DNA from: Phenylobacterium sp. Root1290
Lineage (GTDB): Bacteria > Pseudomonadota > Alphaproteobacteria > Caulobacterales > Caulobacteraceae
Length of the DNA stretch: 64,000 bases
Assembly (NCBI RefSeq): GCF_001425305.1
Contig: NZ_LMEE01000002.1
Location: forward strand, 382,191-446,190
Direction of reading: 5' to 3'
Every line of letters starts with the position of its first letter. The first letter of the stretch is position 1. Of the stretch, positions 8,195 through 16,892 are shown in pieces. Under the pieces are notes generated by a model, which saw only the letters and a program-made list of their open reading frames with translations, was not told where the DNA came from and searched no databases. The position numbers and the translations under genes are program-made.

Positions 8195-8215
8195 CTTGAC
8201 GGACGGTCCGTCAAG
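8195..8215. promoter_or_regulatory. Palindromic operator between divergent acyl-CoA genes
   Basis: Two perfect 9-base arms, CTTGACGGA and TCCGTCAAG, flank a 3-base CGG centre. The site lies 36 bases upstream of the enoyl-CoA hydratase start and about 85 bases upstream of the synthetase start. This is the size and symmetry of a TetR/AcrR-type operator; no candidate regulator gene is adjacent. Confidence 0.65.
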
Positions 8216-8299
8216 GCCCGCATACTCGCCTTAACAACGATAACTTTGGGAGGACGGTCGAGACGCCCATGAGCGTCTGGCCGCCGCAAGGAAGAGTTC

Positions 8300-9838
8300 A
8301 TGCATCCGGCCAATCACGCCCAGACCAACCCCGACCGCGCCGCCTACATCATGGCCGGGTCGGGCGAGACCGTATCCTACAGGGAGTTGGACGAACGCTC
8401 GAACCAGGGCGCGCAGCTCTTCCGGTCCATGGGCCTGAAGACCGGCGACGTCATCGCCATCCTGATGGAGAACCACCCGCGGTTCTTCGAGATCGCCTGG
8501 GCCGCGCAGCGCGCCGGCCTCTACTACGCCTGCGTTTCCTCGAAGCTCACGGCGGGCGAAGTCGAGTACATCATGAAGGACTGCGAGGCGAAGGTGCTGA
8601 TCACCTCGACCGCCGTAGGCCCCGTCGTCGACGAGTTGCCGCCGCTGCTGCCGGGTGTGAAGCTGTTCATGGTCGGCCAGCCCCGCGCCCCTTACGAGAG
8701 CTTCGAAGCCGCGCGCGACGTCCAGCCGTCCACGCCGATCGCCGATGAGAGCGGCGGCGCCGACATGCTCTATTCGTCGGGCACCACCGGCCGGCCGAAG
8801 GGCATCAAGCCGCCGCTGACCGGCGCGCCGATCGACGCGCCCAACCCGTTGGCGATGATGGCCCAGATGCTCTTCGGCTTTCAGAACGACAGCATCTATC
8901 TCTCGCCCGCGCCGCTCTATCACGCCGCCCCGCTGCGCTGGTGCATGAGCGTCCATCGCCTGGGCGGCACCGTGGTGGTGATGGAGAAATTCGATCCCGA
9001 AGACGCGCTGGCGTTGATCGAAGAGCACAAGATCGATGTCGGCCAGTTCGTGCCGACCCACTTCGTGCGGATGCTGAAGCTGCCGCCCGAGGTCCGCGCC
9101 AAGTACGACGTCTCCTCGATGCGCTCGGCCGTGCACGCCGCCGCCCCCTGCCCCATCCCGGTCAAGGAGCAGATGATGGCGTGGTGGGGTCCGGTGATCC
9201 ACGAGTACTACGCCGGCAGCGAGGGCAACGGCTTTTGCTACATCGGCCCGCACGACTGGCTGACCCACAAGGGATCGGTCGGCAAGGCGACCACAGCCGA
9301 ACTGCACATCGTCGGCGAGGACGGCGAAGAGCTGCCGCCGCGCAGCGAGGGCGTGGTCTACTTCGGCGGCGGCGCGCCGCTGACCTATCACAACGCCCCG
9401 GACAAGATCGCCGAGAACACCAACAAGTACGGCTGGACCACCCTGGGCGACGTGGGCTGGGTCGATGAGGAAGGCTTCCTCTACCTGACCGACCGCAAGA
9501 GCTTCATGATCATCTCAGGCGGCGTGAACATCTATCCGCAGGAACTTGAGAACCTGCTCATCACCCACCCGAAGGTGGCCGACGCCGCCGTGGTCGGGGC
9601 TCCGGACGAGGAGATGGGCGAGAAGGTCGTGGCGGTCATCCAGCCCATGGACTGGAGCGCCGCCGGCGAGGACCTGAAGGCCGAGCTCGCCGCCTTCTGC
9701 CGCGCCAACCTCAGCCACGTGAAATCGCCGCGCCTGATCGAATTCATGCAGGAACTGCCGCGCCACCCGACCGGCAAGCTCTACAAGCGCCTGATCCGCG
9801 ACGCCTACTGGGGCAAGGAAGGCTCGCGCATCGTCTAA
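8300..9838 (+). CDS. Acyl-CoA synthetase (AMP-forming)
   Basis: The 512-residue enzyme belongs to the ANL superfamily. The P-loop YSSGTTGRPKGIKPP lies near residue 155, a YYAGSEGNGF motif (A5 type) near 300, GDVGWVDEEGFLYLTDRK (A7/A8) near 385, and the C-terminal catalytic lysine in PTGKLYKR. It would activate a carboxylate with ATP and load it on CoA. The ATG at 8300 follows GGAAGAG at a good distance. It is divergent from a crotonase across a shared operator, so it probably feeds a degradation route. Acyl chain length cannot be told from the sequence alone. Confidence 0.9.
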   Translation: MHPANHAQTNPDRAAYIMAGSGETVSYRELDERSNQGAQLFRSMGLKTGDVIAILMENHPRFFEIAWAAQRAGLYYACVSSKLTAGEVEYIMKDCEAKVLITSTAVGPVVDELPPLLPGVKLFMVGQPRAPYESFEAARDVQPSTPIADESGGADMLYSSGTTGRPKGIKPPLTGAPIDAPNPLAMMAQMLFGFQNDSIYLSPAPLYHAAPLRWCMSVHRLGGTVVVMEKFDPEDALALIEEHKIDVGQFVPTHFVRMLKLPPEVRAKYDVSSMRSAVHAAAPCPIPVKEQMMAWWGPVIHEYYAGSEGNGFCYIGPHDWLTHKGSVGKATTAELHIVGEDGEELPPRSEGVVYFGGGAPLTYHNAPDKIAENTNKYGWTTLGDVGWVDEEGFLYLTDRKSFMIISGGVNIYPQELENLLITHPKVADAAVVGAPDEEMGEKVVAVIQPMDWSAAGEDLKAELAAFCRANLSHVKSPRLIEFMQELPRHPTGKLYKRLIRDAYWGKEGSRIV

Positions 9839-9940
9839 CAGCGCAATCGTTCCCCATTCGTTCTTGATTTCAATGCAATCTATGCGATAGTTCCTCCTCG
9901 CATGGCCGTACGGCGATGCTGAGATCGACAGGAACCCCGC

Positions 9941-10585
9941 ATGACGACAATGCCGAAAGGGCAGCCGCGCTCCGTACCTGATCCGGAGGGCGAACTTTAT
10001 GATGTTGAGATGGCCGCCCTCAGGAGGCGGCGCGAGGAGGCCGAGGACGGGCGCACAAAGATAGCCCGCCCCAGTCTGGTGCAATCGTTCATTCCGGTCG
10101 TCGGTCCCGCATGGGAGGCCGTCGCCGACTATCAGGACGGGAATTACGCGGGCGCAGCCTTCAACGGGGCCATGGCGGTCGCGGACCTCCTGCCGATCGG
10201 GATAGCGGCGAAAGGCGCACGCGCCGCGAGCAAAGGCATCAAGGTTCTGAAGGACGGTTCAGTCTCGGCAAACGCCGCCGCCAAGAAGATTCGGGCGAAA
10301 GGCTTGGCCGGCAAGGGGCAGGAGATCCACCATACGATCCCCTTGAAGGGCCTGAGCCGCACCGCCCAGGATCCTCGCAATCACTATGCGCTGCTTAAAG
10401 TGCTGCCTGTCGAACAGCACCGTCGCCTGACGGGAAGCTGGAAGGGAGCCCCTCGCTATGACCCTGTCCGACGTGTTTGGTACGGAACCACCGACTGGCA
10501 GAAAGCTCTGCCGACGGCGGCCGCCGCGAACCTGGCCGATGGCGTTCAAAACCTTTCTCAACAGCGGGGAACGCCGCGCAGATGA
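9941..10585 (+). CDS. Putative HNH-type nuclease toxin (polymorphic-toxin-like)
   Basis: This 214-residue protein has two parts. Residues 49-100 (FIPVVGPAWEAVADYQDGNY, then an Ala/Gly-rich hydrophobic stretch) resemble the pre-toxin helix pairs seen in polymorphic toxins. Residues 122-190 look like a His-Me finger nuclease: EIHHTIPL with His130-His131, RNHYALLKVLPVEQH with Asn147 and His160, then a basic WKGAPRYDP region. An HH...N...H order fits the HNH fold. The gene overlaps the next one by ATGA, as effectors do with their immunity genes. There is no classical signal peptide or fused trafficking domain. The start follows AGGAA. The toxin call is inference from domain style and arrangement; a phage-type or housekeeping HNH protein is possible. 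Confidence 0.6.
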   Translation: MTTMPKGQPRSVPDPEGELYDVEMAALRRRREEAEDGRTKIARPSLVQSFIPVVGPAWEAVADYQDGNYAGAAFNGAMAVADLLPIGIAAKGARAASKGIKVLKDGSVSANAAAKKIRAKGLAGKGQEIHHTIPLKGLSRTAQDPRNHYALLKVLPVEQHRRLTGSWKGAPRYDPVRRVWYGTTDWQKALPTAAAANLADGVQNLSQQRGTPRR

Positions 10586-11067
10586 GTTCGAATACCGACA
10601 CAATCACCTCCGATCTCATCGACTTCAGGTTCCCATTGATCGGCTTCACGCCCGATCGTGAGATTTGGGGGTTTCCCGATCGAAAGTCGCTGACGACCTG
10701 CGGAGTGCTGACACTGCGTGAGGGCAAATCCTTGGGGATGGAGCTCATCGACGGCGACGGCGGTTGCTGGCGAGTCACGGCCATCCACGACAAGGGCCGC
10801 GCGCGATCCCTGATTCCCTGGCTCATAAAGGCGCTGCTGTCCGGTCGGCTGTACAGGATCGAATACAGCCTAATGCGGCTTGAAGAGACGTCCCTGAACG
10901 AAGTGAAGGCTCGCGCCTGCAAGTCGCTGGAAGCCTTTCCGGATGACTACTGCCTCTTCGACGAGCGGGAAACGGTATTGCTTCCGCTAATGGAGCAGGT
11001 GCACGCCGCTGATAGTGTCGACGAGATCTTCAAGCTTCTAGGCTTGGATAGCTTCGAGGCATACTGA
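10582..11067 (+). CDS. Putative immunity protein for the HNH toxin
   Basis: The ATG at 10582 overlaps the toxin stop codon as ATGA, so translation is almost certainly coupled. The product is 161 residues, acidic, without signal peptide or membrane segment, and matches no family I recognise. It has short blocks such as GVLTLREGKSLGMELIDGDGG and a C-terminal helical part ending SVDEIFKLLGLDSFEAY, a size and composition common among cytoplasmic immunity proteins. Codon use is somewhat less GC-rich than in the flanking housekeeping genes. A strong stem-loop follows. The immunity role is inferred only from position and coupling. Confidence 0.5.
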   Translation: MSSNTDTITSDLIDFRFPLIGFTPDREIWGFPDRKSLTTCGVLTLREGKSLGMELIDGDGGCWRVTAIHDKGRARSLIPWLIKALLSGRLYRIEYSLMRLEETSLNEVKARACKSLEAFPDDYCLFDERETVLLPLMEQVHAADSVDEIFKLLGLDSFEAY

Positions 11068-11076
11068 GCTTCGAGA

Positions 11077-11106
11077 TATCGGCGAGGCGACTACGCCTCG
11101 CCGATA
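11077..11106. terminator. Stem-loop between the immunity gene and proS
   Basis: Perfect 13-base arms (TATCGGCGAGGCG and its complement) flank a 4-base loop between two convergent genes. It can act on both strands. No U tract follows on either side. Confidence 0.6.
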
Positions 11107-11114
11107 GTGCGCGG

Positions 11115-12674
11115 CTAGTAAGACCGCCCAATCAGGATTTCCTCGACGCCCGGCGCGCCGGTGAAGACGCAGGCGCCGAACGAAGCCGGCTGGTCGGCCG
11201 GGGCGTTACGCAGGGTCAGCTTCAGGGCCTTCAGGCGGGTAACGACCTTTTCCAGCTCGTCGCCGGTCGGACGGCTCCACGACGCCCGCACCCAGCCCTT
11301 GAAGGGCGAGGTTTCCTCGTCCTCGTCGGAAAGCTGGCCGAAGTACTCGGCGACCTGGTCAAAGGTGGTCAGATCGCTGCGGATATTGGCGTCGAGGCGC
11401 GCCTTGGCCTCGTCGAACAGCGTCTGCTGGATTTCGGCCAGCAACGCCGGGGCCTGTGCGACGAACTCATCGCGGGCCAGAGCCTGGGACTTCACCTTGT
11501 CGCCGTCGCGCAAGCGGTCGCGACGCATGAAGCTGACCTGGCCGCCGGCCGCATCGCGCGGGCCAAGCTCGACGATCACCGGGGCGCCGCGACGCACCCA
11601 GTTCCAGCGCTTGTCGCTCGACTTCTGATCCTTGGTGTCCAGCAGAGCGCGGATTGGCTCGCCGAGCGCGAACTGCGCGTTGAGGTCCTTCACCAGGGCT
11701 TCGGCATAGGCTAGGACCTGAGCGTCCTCCTCCTTGCCGCGCAGCATCGGAACGATGACGATTTGGCGCGGCGCGATGGCCGGCGGCAGGCGCAGGCCGT
11801 CGTCGTCGCCGTGGGTCATGATGACGCCGCCGATCATGCGGGTCGACGTGCCCCAGCTGGAGGTGTGGCAGAACTCCATCTCGCCGCTGTCGCTCTGGTA
11901 GCGGATGTTCTGGGCCCGCGAGAAGCTGGTGCCGAGATAGTGCGACGTGCCGGCCTGGAGGGCCTTGCCGTCCTGCATCATCGCTTCGATCGAGAAGGTG
12001 TTGTCGGCGCCGGGGAAGCGCTCGTTCTCCGGCTTCTCACCGGCAACCACCGGCATGGCCAGAACGTTCTCCGAGAACTCCCGGTACATCTCCAGCGCCA
12101 GCAGCGTGGACTTCAGGGCGTCCTCGCGGTCAGCGTGGGCCGTATGCCCTTCCTGCCAGAGGAACTCCGACGTGCGCAGGAACAGGCGCGTACGCATCTC
12201 CCAGCGGACCACGTTGGCCCACTGGTTGATCTTCAGCGGCAGGTCCCGATAGCTCTTCACCCAACGCGAGAAGGCGTCGCCGATGATGGTCTCGGAGGTC
12301 GGACGGACGATCAGCGGCTCTTCCAGCTTGGCGTCCGGATCAGGCTGCAGCTTGCCGTCGATGTTCTTCAGCCGGTGGTGGGTGACCACCGCCATCTCCT
12401 TGGCGAAGCCGTCGACGTGCTCGGCCTCCTTGGCGAAGAAGCCGAGCGGAATGAACAGCGGGAAGTAGGCGTTGTCGACGCCCATCTCCTTGATGCGGCG
12501 ATCCATGGTCTGCTGGATCCGCTCCCAGACGCCATAGCCCCACGGCTTGATGATCATGGAGCCGCGCACGGGGCTGACCTCGGCCATGTCCGCCTCGCGG
12601 ACGATCGCCTGGTACCAGTCAGGGAAGGTCGACTTGTTGCCGGTCATCCGGCTGACGCTGAGAGCTCGTTGCAT
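11115..12674 (-). CDS. proS: Prolyl-tRNA synthetase, archaeal/eukaryotic type
   Basis: The 519-residue enzyme charges tRNA-Pro with proline. Class II motifs are visible: motif 2 in WANVVRWEMRTRLFLRTSEFLWQEGHTAH and the VRPTSETIIGDAF segment before it; motif 3 is in the MSHGDDDGLRLPPAIAPRQ-like region (here MTHGDDDGLRLPP). These sequences, the lack of an editing insertion and the C-terminal tyrosine (LIGRSY) are those of the archaeal/eukaryotic-like (type 3) ProRS, not the usual proteobacterial enzyme. This suggests an old horizontal replacement. The gene is convergent with the immunity gene and divergent from the MaoC-like gene. Confidence 0.92.
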   Translation of the reverse strand: MQRALSVSRMTGNKSTFPDWYQAIVREADMAEVSPVRGSMIIKPWGYGVWERIQQTMDRRIKEMGVDNAYFPLFIPLGFFAKEAEHVDGFAKEMAVVTHHRLKNIDGKLQPDPDAKLEEPLIVRPTSETIIGDAFSRWVKSYRDLPLKINQWANVVRWEMRTRLFLRTSEFLWQEGHTAHADREDALKSTLLALEMYREFSENVLAMPVVAGEKPENERFPGADNTFSIEAMMQDGKALQAGTSHYLGTSFSRAQNIRYQSDSGEMEFCHTSSWGTSTRMIGGVIMTHGDDDGLRLPPAIAPRQIVIVPMLRGKEEDAQVLAYAEALVKDLNAQFALGEPIRALLDTKDQKSSDKRWNWVRRGAPVIVELGPRDAAGGQVSFMRRDRLRDGDKVKSQALARDEFVAQAPALLAEIQQTLFDEAKARLDANIRSDLTTFDQVAEYFGQLSDEDEETSPFKGWVRASWSRPTGDELEKVVTRLKALKLTLRNAPADQPASFGACVFTGAPGVEEILIGRSY

Positions 12675-12776
12675 ATGGCGCTCTTTAATGTCCCTGGCGG
12701 CGGCGTAAAGGCGTTGCGAGCGCCCAGACAGGTGCTAGACCTCGAACATCTGTTTCAATTGATTTGGGAGCAAACG

Positions 12777-13226
12777 ATGAACCCGGTGGAGTTCAAGGAT
12801 CTGGCCGGCCTGGTCGGTCAGGAAGTCGGCGTTTCGGATTGGGTGGAAATCACCCAAGAACGAGTCAATCAATTCGCCGAAGCCACCGGCGACCATCAAT
12901 GGATCCACGTCGACGTCGAGCGCGCGACCAAGGAAATCGGCGGCCCGATCGCCCACGGTTACCTGACCCTGTCGCTGATCCCGTTCCTGGGCGCCGGCAT
13001 GCTGCCGATCAAGGGCGTGACCCGCGGCATCAACTACGGCTCCGATAAGGTCCGCTTCGTGAACATGGTCCGCGTCGGCAAGCGCGTGCGCATGCGCCAG
13101 AAGCTGATCGGCGCCGAGCCCAAGGCCGGCGGCATGCAGCTGAAGAACGAGTGCACGATCGAAATCGAAGGCGAGACCAAGCCCGCGTGCATCGCCGAGA
13201 CGATCTCGGTGGTCTACGGCGCCTAA
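12777..13226 (+). CDS. MaoC-like (R)-hydratase
   Basis: The 149-residue product has the hot-dog fold hydratase signature: VNQFAEATGDHQWIHVD, containing the catalytic Asp and His of the (R)-specific enoyl-CoA hydratase motif, followed by GPIAHGYLTLSLIPFL. It would hydrate trans-2-enoyl-CoA or a related thioester. The ATG at 12777 is preceded by GGGAG at the right distance; the open frame extends much further upstream through proS antisense, but that part is spurious. A strong terminator follows directly, so it is probably monocistronic. Confidence 0.88.
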   Translation: MNPVEFKDLAGLVGQEVGVSDWVEITQERVNQFAEATGDHQWIHVDVERATKEIGGPIAHGYLTLSLIPFLGAGMLPIKGVTRGINYGSDKVRFVNMVRVGKRVRMRQKLIGAEPKAGGMQLKNECTIEIEGETKPACIAETISVVYGA

Positions 13227-13250
13227 GCCGAGCCCCTCGACCGATCGAAG

Positions 13251-13284
13251 CGCCGCCCGTCATCGCGACGGGCGGCGTTTTTTA
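13251..13284 (+). terminator. Terminator of the MaoC-like gene
   Basis: Arms CGCCGCCCGTC and GACGGGCGGCG with a 5-base loop are followed by TTTTTTATT. The U tract runs into the stop codon of the convergent protease gene. Confidence 0.88.
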
Positions 13285-14106
13285 TTGCGGAGACACCGCT
13301 TCCTCGGCCGACGCGGCGCGCGCGCCGGTGATCGGCTCGGACCGGGCCATGGTGATCGGCGCCCGCGGGTCGTCGATCAGGGTGATCGTCTCGCGGATGA
13401 ACTTGGCGTGCGTGACGATGCCGATTTCGAGCCGCTCATTGTTCAGCTCCACCTGCTGGGTCAGCAGGCCGGCGATGAACTGCACTTCCTGACCGGCGTC
13501 GGCGCCGCCGACCCGGCGATGCGCCGCCTGCGACATGAAGACCGGCCCGCCCGAATTGCCGGGGAACACCGTGAAGTCGAGCAGGAAGGTCGGGAAAACC
13601 TGAGCCGGCGCCACCGGGAACGATGCGACCCGGCCCGACCGCAGGATCGGGAAGCCCGCCTGATTGGCGGCAAGGCCGCGCGGGAAGCCCAGCGCCATCA
13701 TCTCATCGCCGGCGCCGATGCGGTTGGCCTGGAAGGTCTCGTCCTCCGCCAGCCACTGCAACGGAATCGCCGACTTGGCGAAGGCCTCCGGCGCCTTGAT
13801 CGAAATCGCCGCCACGTCGCGCGACGGATGCTTCGTCCACAGCTGCGCGCCGTTGGCGTCGCGGATCTTCACGGTCTGGGGCGAGTAGCTCCAGCTGCCG
13901 TCCGGATTTGAAACCCGATAGCCGATGCGCGCTTCGGCGCCCGGCATTTTCGCAAGGACGTGGTTGGCCGTGACCAGCACTGTACGCGGACTGCCGTCCG
14001 GCGCCGTCTCGGCGATAAGGAACCCAGTGCCCACCGTGCGCGTTCCATCGCCCAGCGGCTGCTCCAACTGGACAGTCGCGTGTATCAGTTCAACTGCAAG
14101 ATCCAA
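13282..14106 (-). CDS. Trypsin-like serine protease
   Basis: The 274-residue protein has the chymotrypsin-fold triad: His in VLVTANHVLAKM (about residue 49), Asp in HPSRDVAAISI (about residue 95) and Ser in FPGNSGGPVFM (about residue 185). The N-terminus MDLAVELIHATVQLEQ has no hydrophobic signal, so it seems cytoplasmic unless exported by another route. There is no PDZ domain, unlike DegP/HtrA. It begins upstream of a region shared with the divergent peroxiredoxin gene. The C-terminal 30 residues (ITLIDDPRAPITMARSEP onwards) are probably flexible. Substrate unknown. Confidence 0.82.
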   Translation of the reverse strand: MDLAVELIHATVQLEQPLGDGTRTVGTGFLIAETAPDGSPRTVLVTANHVLAKMPGAEARIGYRVSNPDGSWSYSPQTVKIRDANGAQLWTKHPSRDVAAISIKAPEAFAKSAIPLQWLAEDETFQANRIGAGDEMMALGFPRGLAANQAGFPILRSGRVASFPVAPAQVFPTFLLDFTVFPGNSGGPVFMSQAAHRRVGGADAGQEVQFIAGLLTQQVELNNERLEIGIVTHAKFIRETITLIDDPRAPITMARSEPITGARAASAEEAVSPQ

Positions 14107-14283
14107 GGCAAACGCCCCTAAAACTCAACAAATCGTACGCTCTTCGATACGCGATATTTAGTTAAGAACGCCGTTAGCGGAAAGGCCGGGAGACCGCGCC
14201 CGATTGCCGCGCGACGCCCCTATGGCGATTAAGGGTCAGGTCGGCAGACCTGCGCAAGAGTTGCACGGAGAGTTGAGCCGAGC

Positions 14284-14769
14284 ATGTTCCAGCGTATCGC
14301 CGTCGGCACGCGGATTCCCGCCGCCAATCTTGCAGAACTCCAAAATGGTGAACTGACGATTCTGCGGACAGAGAGCCTGTTCGCAGGCAAGCGGGCCGTG
14401 GTGATGGGCATGCCCGGCGCCTTCAGTCCGACCTGCGCCCAGCGCCACCTCCCCGACTTCATCGGCAATGCGGACCGCCTGCGATCGGCAGGCTTCCACC
14501 TGCTGGTCTGCATCACGCCCAATGACCCTTGGGTGATCGATCGCTGGGCCCAGGACCTGGATCCGCAGCGCAAGGTCCGCTTCCTGTCTGACGGCAATTT
14601 GGAACTGACCCGCAAGCTCGGCCTCAGCGTGCGGGCGGAGGGCTTTTATTTGGGCGAACGCAGCGCGCGCTACACGATGATCCTGCGCGATGCGGTGATC
14701 GAGAAGCTGGCCGTCGAGAGCGCCATCGAGGACTTCGCCTGCACGACGGTCGACGCGGTTCTGCTCTAG
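14284..14769 (+). CDS. Peroxiredoxin, Prx5-like
   Basis: The 161-residue protein has the Prx5 active-site segment VVMGMPGAFSPTCAQRHLPDF, with the peroxidatic cysteine at the PTC (about residue 49) and the threonine and arginine that usually accompany it. It would reduce hydrogen peroxide or organic peroxides using a thiol donor. Two further cysteines (LLVCITP and EDFACTT) could act as resolving residues. The segment FYLGERSARYTMILRD corresponds to the Prx5 C-terminal core. A small hairpin (CAGGTC/GACCTG, 14236-14251) lies in the leader. It is followed 38 bases later by the oligopeptidase gene on the same strand. Confidence 0.8.
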   Translation: MFQRIAVGTRIPAANLAELQNGELTILRTESLFAGKRAVVMGMPGAFSPTCAQRHLPDFIGNADRLRSAGFHLLVCITPNDPWVIDRWAQDLDPQRKVRFLSDGNLELTRKLGLSVRAEGFYLGERSARYTMILRDAVIEKLAVESAIEDFACTTVDAVLL

Positions 14770-14807
14770 CCCTTGAGGCCAGCGACGCGGCGTCGCATTT
14801 AGCTTGC

Positions 14808-16892
14808 ATGAGCGCTCCCAAGCCCCCCGCCGCCCGCCGCGTCCCGAAGCTCGTTGAGCAGCTCGGCCGCACCCGCACCGACGACTATGCCTGGATGAAG
14901 GACGACAACTGGCGCGAGGTGCTGCGCGCCCCCAAGGTCCTGCGCCAAGATATCCGCGAGCACCTGGAGGCGGAGAACGCCTACACCAAGACGCTGCTTG
15001 AAAAGACCGAGGCGCTGCAAGCGCAGCTGTTCGCGGAGATGAAGGGGCGGATCAAGGAGGACGACTCCAGCGTTCCCGCCCCCGACGGCCTCTGGGAGTA
15101 TTACGCCCGCTACGAAATCGGCGCTGAGCACCCAATCCACGGCCGTCGCCCCCGCGGCCAGGCAGACGGCGAGCAGGTGCTGCTGGACGAGGACGCCCTG
15201 GCCAAGGGCAAGGCCTTCTTCCAGGTCGGCGCGGCGAGCCACAGTCCCGACCACAAGCTCTACGCCTGGGCGGCCGACGAGCAGGGTTCGGAATACTACA
15301 CGATCCGCGTGAAGGACCTGGAGAGCGGCGAGACCTTCGATCACGCGATCGACAGCGCCTACGGCTCCTTCGTCTTCTCGCCCGACAGCCAATGGATCTT
15401 CTGGATCTGGCGCGACGAGAACGCCCGCCCGTCGAAGGTCTTCCGTCGGCCGGCGCGCGGCGGCGACGACGTCCTGGTCTACGAGGAGGCCGACGAGGGG
15501 ATGTTCCTGGGCGTCGGCGTGGCGTCGGACCGCAGCCACATCCTGATCCATGTCGGCAACCAGGAAACCACCGAACTCTGGCTGATCCCCGCGTCCGAGC
15601 CGACGGCTGAGCCCGTCGTCGCCGAGCCCCGCCAGGAAGGCGTGAAGTACGAGCTCGACCACTGGACCGACCGCTGGGTGATCCGCACCAACGCCGACGG
15701 CGCGGTCGACTTCAGGCTCGCTCAGTCGAGCGCCGCCGTTCCCACGCGAGAGACCTGGAACGACTTCGTCCCGCATGAGCCCGGGCGCTTCATCACCGGG
15801 TTTGCTGCGTTCGCCGGCTTCCTGGCGCGACTGGAGCGCGTCAACGCCAACGACCGGATCGTCATCATGGCCCGCGACGGCGAGAGCCATGAGATCACCT
15901 TCGACGAGGAGGCCTACGCCCTCTCCCTGGAGGACGGACTGGAGTACGACACCTCGCTGACGCGCTTCGTCTACCAGTCGCCGACCACGCCGCGGCAATG
16001 GTTCGACTACGACATGGCCAGCCGCGAGCGGACCCTGCGCAAGACCCAGGAGGTCCCCTCAGGCCACGATGCGTCCCGCTACGTCGCGCGCCGCCTCTAC
16101 GCCACGGCTACGGACGGCGCCGAGGTGCCGATCACGGTGCTGATGCTGAAGGACACGCCCCTGGATGGGTCGGCGCCCCTGCTGCTCTACGGCTACGGCT
16201 CCTACGGGCACGCCATGGAGCCCACCTTCTCGATCCGCAATCTCAGCCTTGTGGATCGCGGCTGGATCTGGGCCGTGGCGCACATCCGCGGCGGCTCCGA
16301 CAAGGGCTGGGGCTGGTTCCTGGACGGCCGCAAGGAGAAGAAGACCAACACCTTCACCGACTTCATCGCCTGCGCCGAGCATCTGAGCGCCAATGGCTAT
16401 GGCAAGGCCGGCCGCATGGTCGCCTACGGCGGCTCGGCCGGCGGCATGCTGATGGGCGCCGTCGTCAACATGCGGCCCGACCTGTGGAGCGGCATCATCG
16501 CCGCCGTGCCGTTCGTCGACGTCCTGAACACGATGAGCGACACCACCCTGCCGCTGACGCCGCCCGAGTGGCCCGAGTGGGGCAACCCCCTCGAGGATCC
16601 CGATGCCTACGATCGCATCGCCGCCTACAGCCCCTATGATCAGGTCGGCGCCAAGCCCTATCCCCCGGTGCTCGCAACGGGCGGCCTCAGCGATCCGCGC
16701 GTCACCTATTGGGAGCCGCAGAAGTGGGTGGCGAAGCTGCGCGACAACACGACAGGCGATGCGCCGATCCTGCTGAAGATCAACATGGACGCGGGCCACG
16801 GCGGCGCTTCGGGTCGTTTCGACTTCCTCAAGGAAATCGCCCTCGACTACGCCTTCGCCATCTGGGCGCAGGAACGGGGTTGGGAACAGTGA
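14808..16892 (+). CDS. ptrB: Oligopeptidase B (S9A family)
   Basis: This 694-residue enzyme has an N-terminal seven-bladed propeller region (to about residue 410) and a C-terminal alpha/beta hydrolase. The nucleophile serine is in AYGGSAGGMLMG (about residue 545) and the catalytic histidine in MDAGHGGASGRFD near the end; the family segment HIRGGSDKGWGWFLDGRKEKKTNTF precedes the serine. Oligopeptidase B cuts short peptides after Arg or Lys. No signal peptide is present, consistent with a cytoplasmic role. Its stop codon overlaps the GTG of the acetyltransferase gene, so the two are translated together. Confidence 0.9.
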   Translation: MSAPKPPAARRVPKLVEQLGRTRTDDYAWMKDDNWREVLRAPKVLRQDIREHLEAENAYTKTLLEKTEALQAQLFAEMKGRIKEDDSSVPAPDGLWEYYARYEIGAEHPIHGRRPRGQADGEQVLLDEDALAKGKAFFQVGAASHSPDHKLYAWAADEQGSEYYTIRVKDLESGETFDHAIDSAYGSFVFSPDSQWIFWIWRDENARPSKVFRRPARGGDDVLVYEEADEGMFLGVGVASDRSHILIHVGNQETTELWLIPASEPTAEPVVAEPRQEGVKYELDHWTDRWVIRTNADGAVDFRLAQSSAAVPTRETWNDFVPHEPGRFITGFAAFAGFLARLERVNANDRIVIMARDGESHEITFDEEAYALSLEDGLEYDTSLTRFVYQSPTTPRQWFDYDMASRERTLRKTQEVPSGHDASRYVARRLYATATDGAEVPITVLMLKDTPLDGSAPLLLYGYGSYGHAMEPTFSIRNLSLVDRGWIWAVAHIRGGSDKGWGWFLDGRKEKKTNTFTDFIACAEHLSANGYGKAGRMVAYGGSAGGMLMGAVVNMRPDLWSGIIAAVPFVDVLNTMSDTTLPLTPPEWPEWGNPLEDPDAYDRIAAYSPYDQVGAKPYPPVLATGGLSDPRVTYWEPQKWVAKLRDNTTGDAPILLKINMDAGHGGASGRFDFLKEIALDYAFAIWAQERGWEQ

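Noticed and set aside
14163..14182. CtrA box upstream of the peroxiredoxin gene (TTAA-N7-GTTA)
   Set aside because: The second half-site does not match TTAA, and such near-matches occur by chance.
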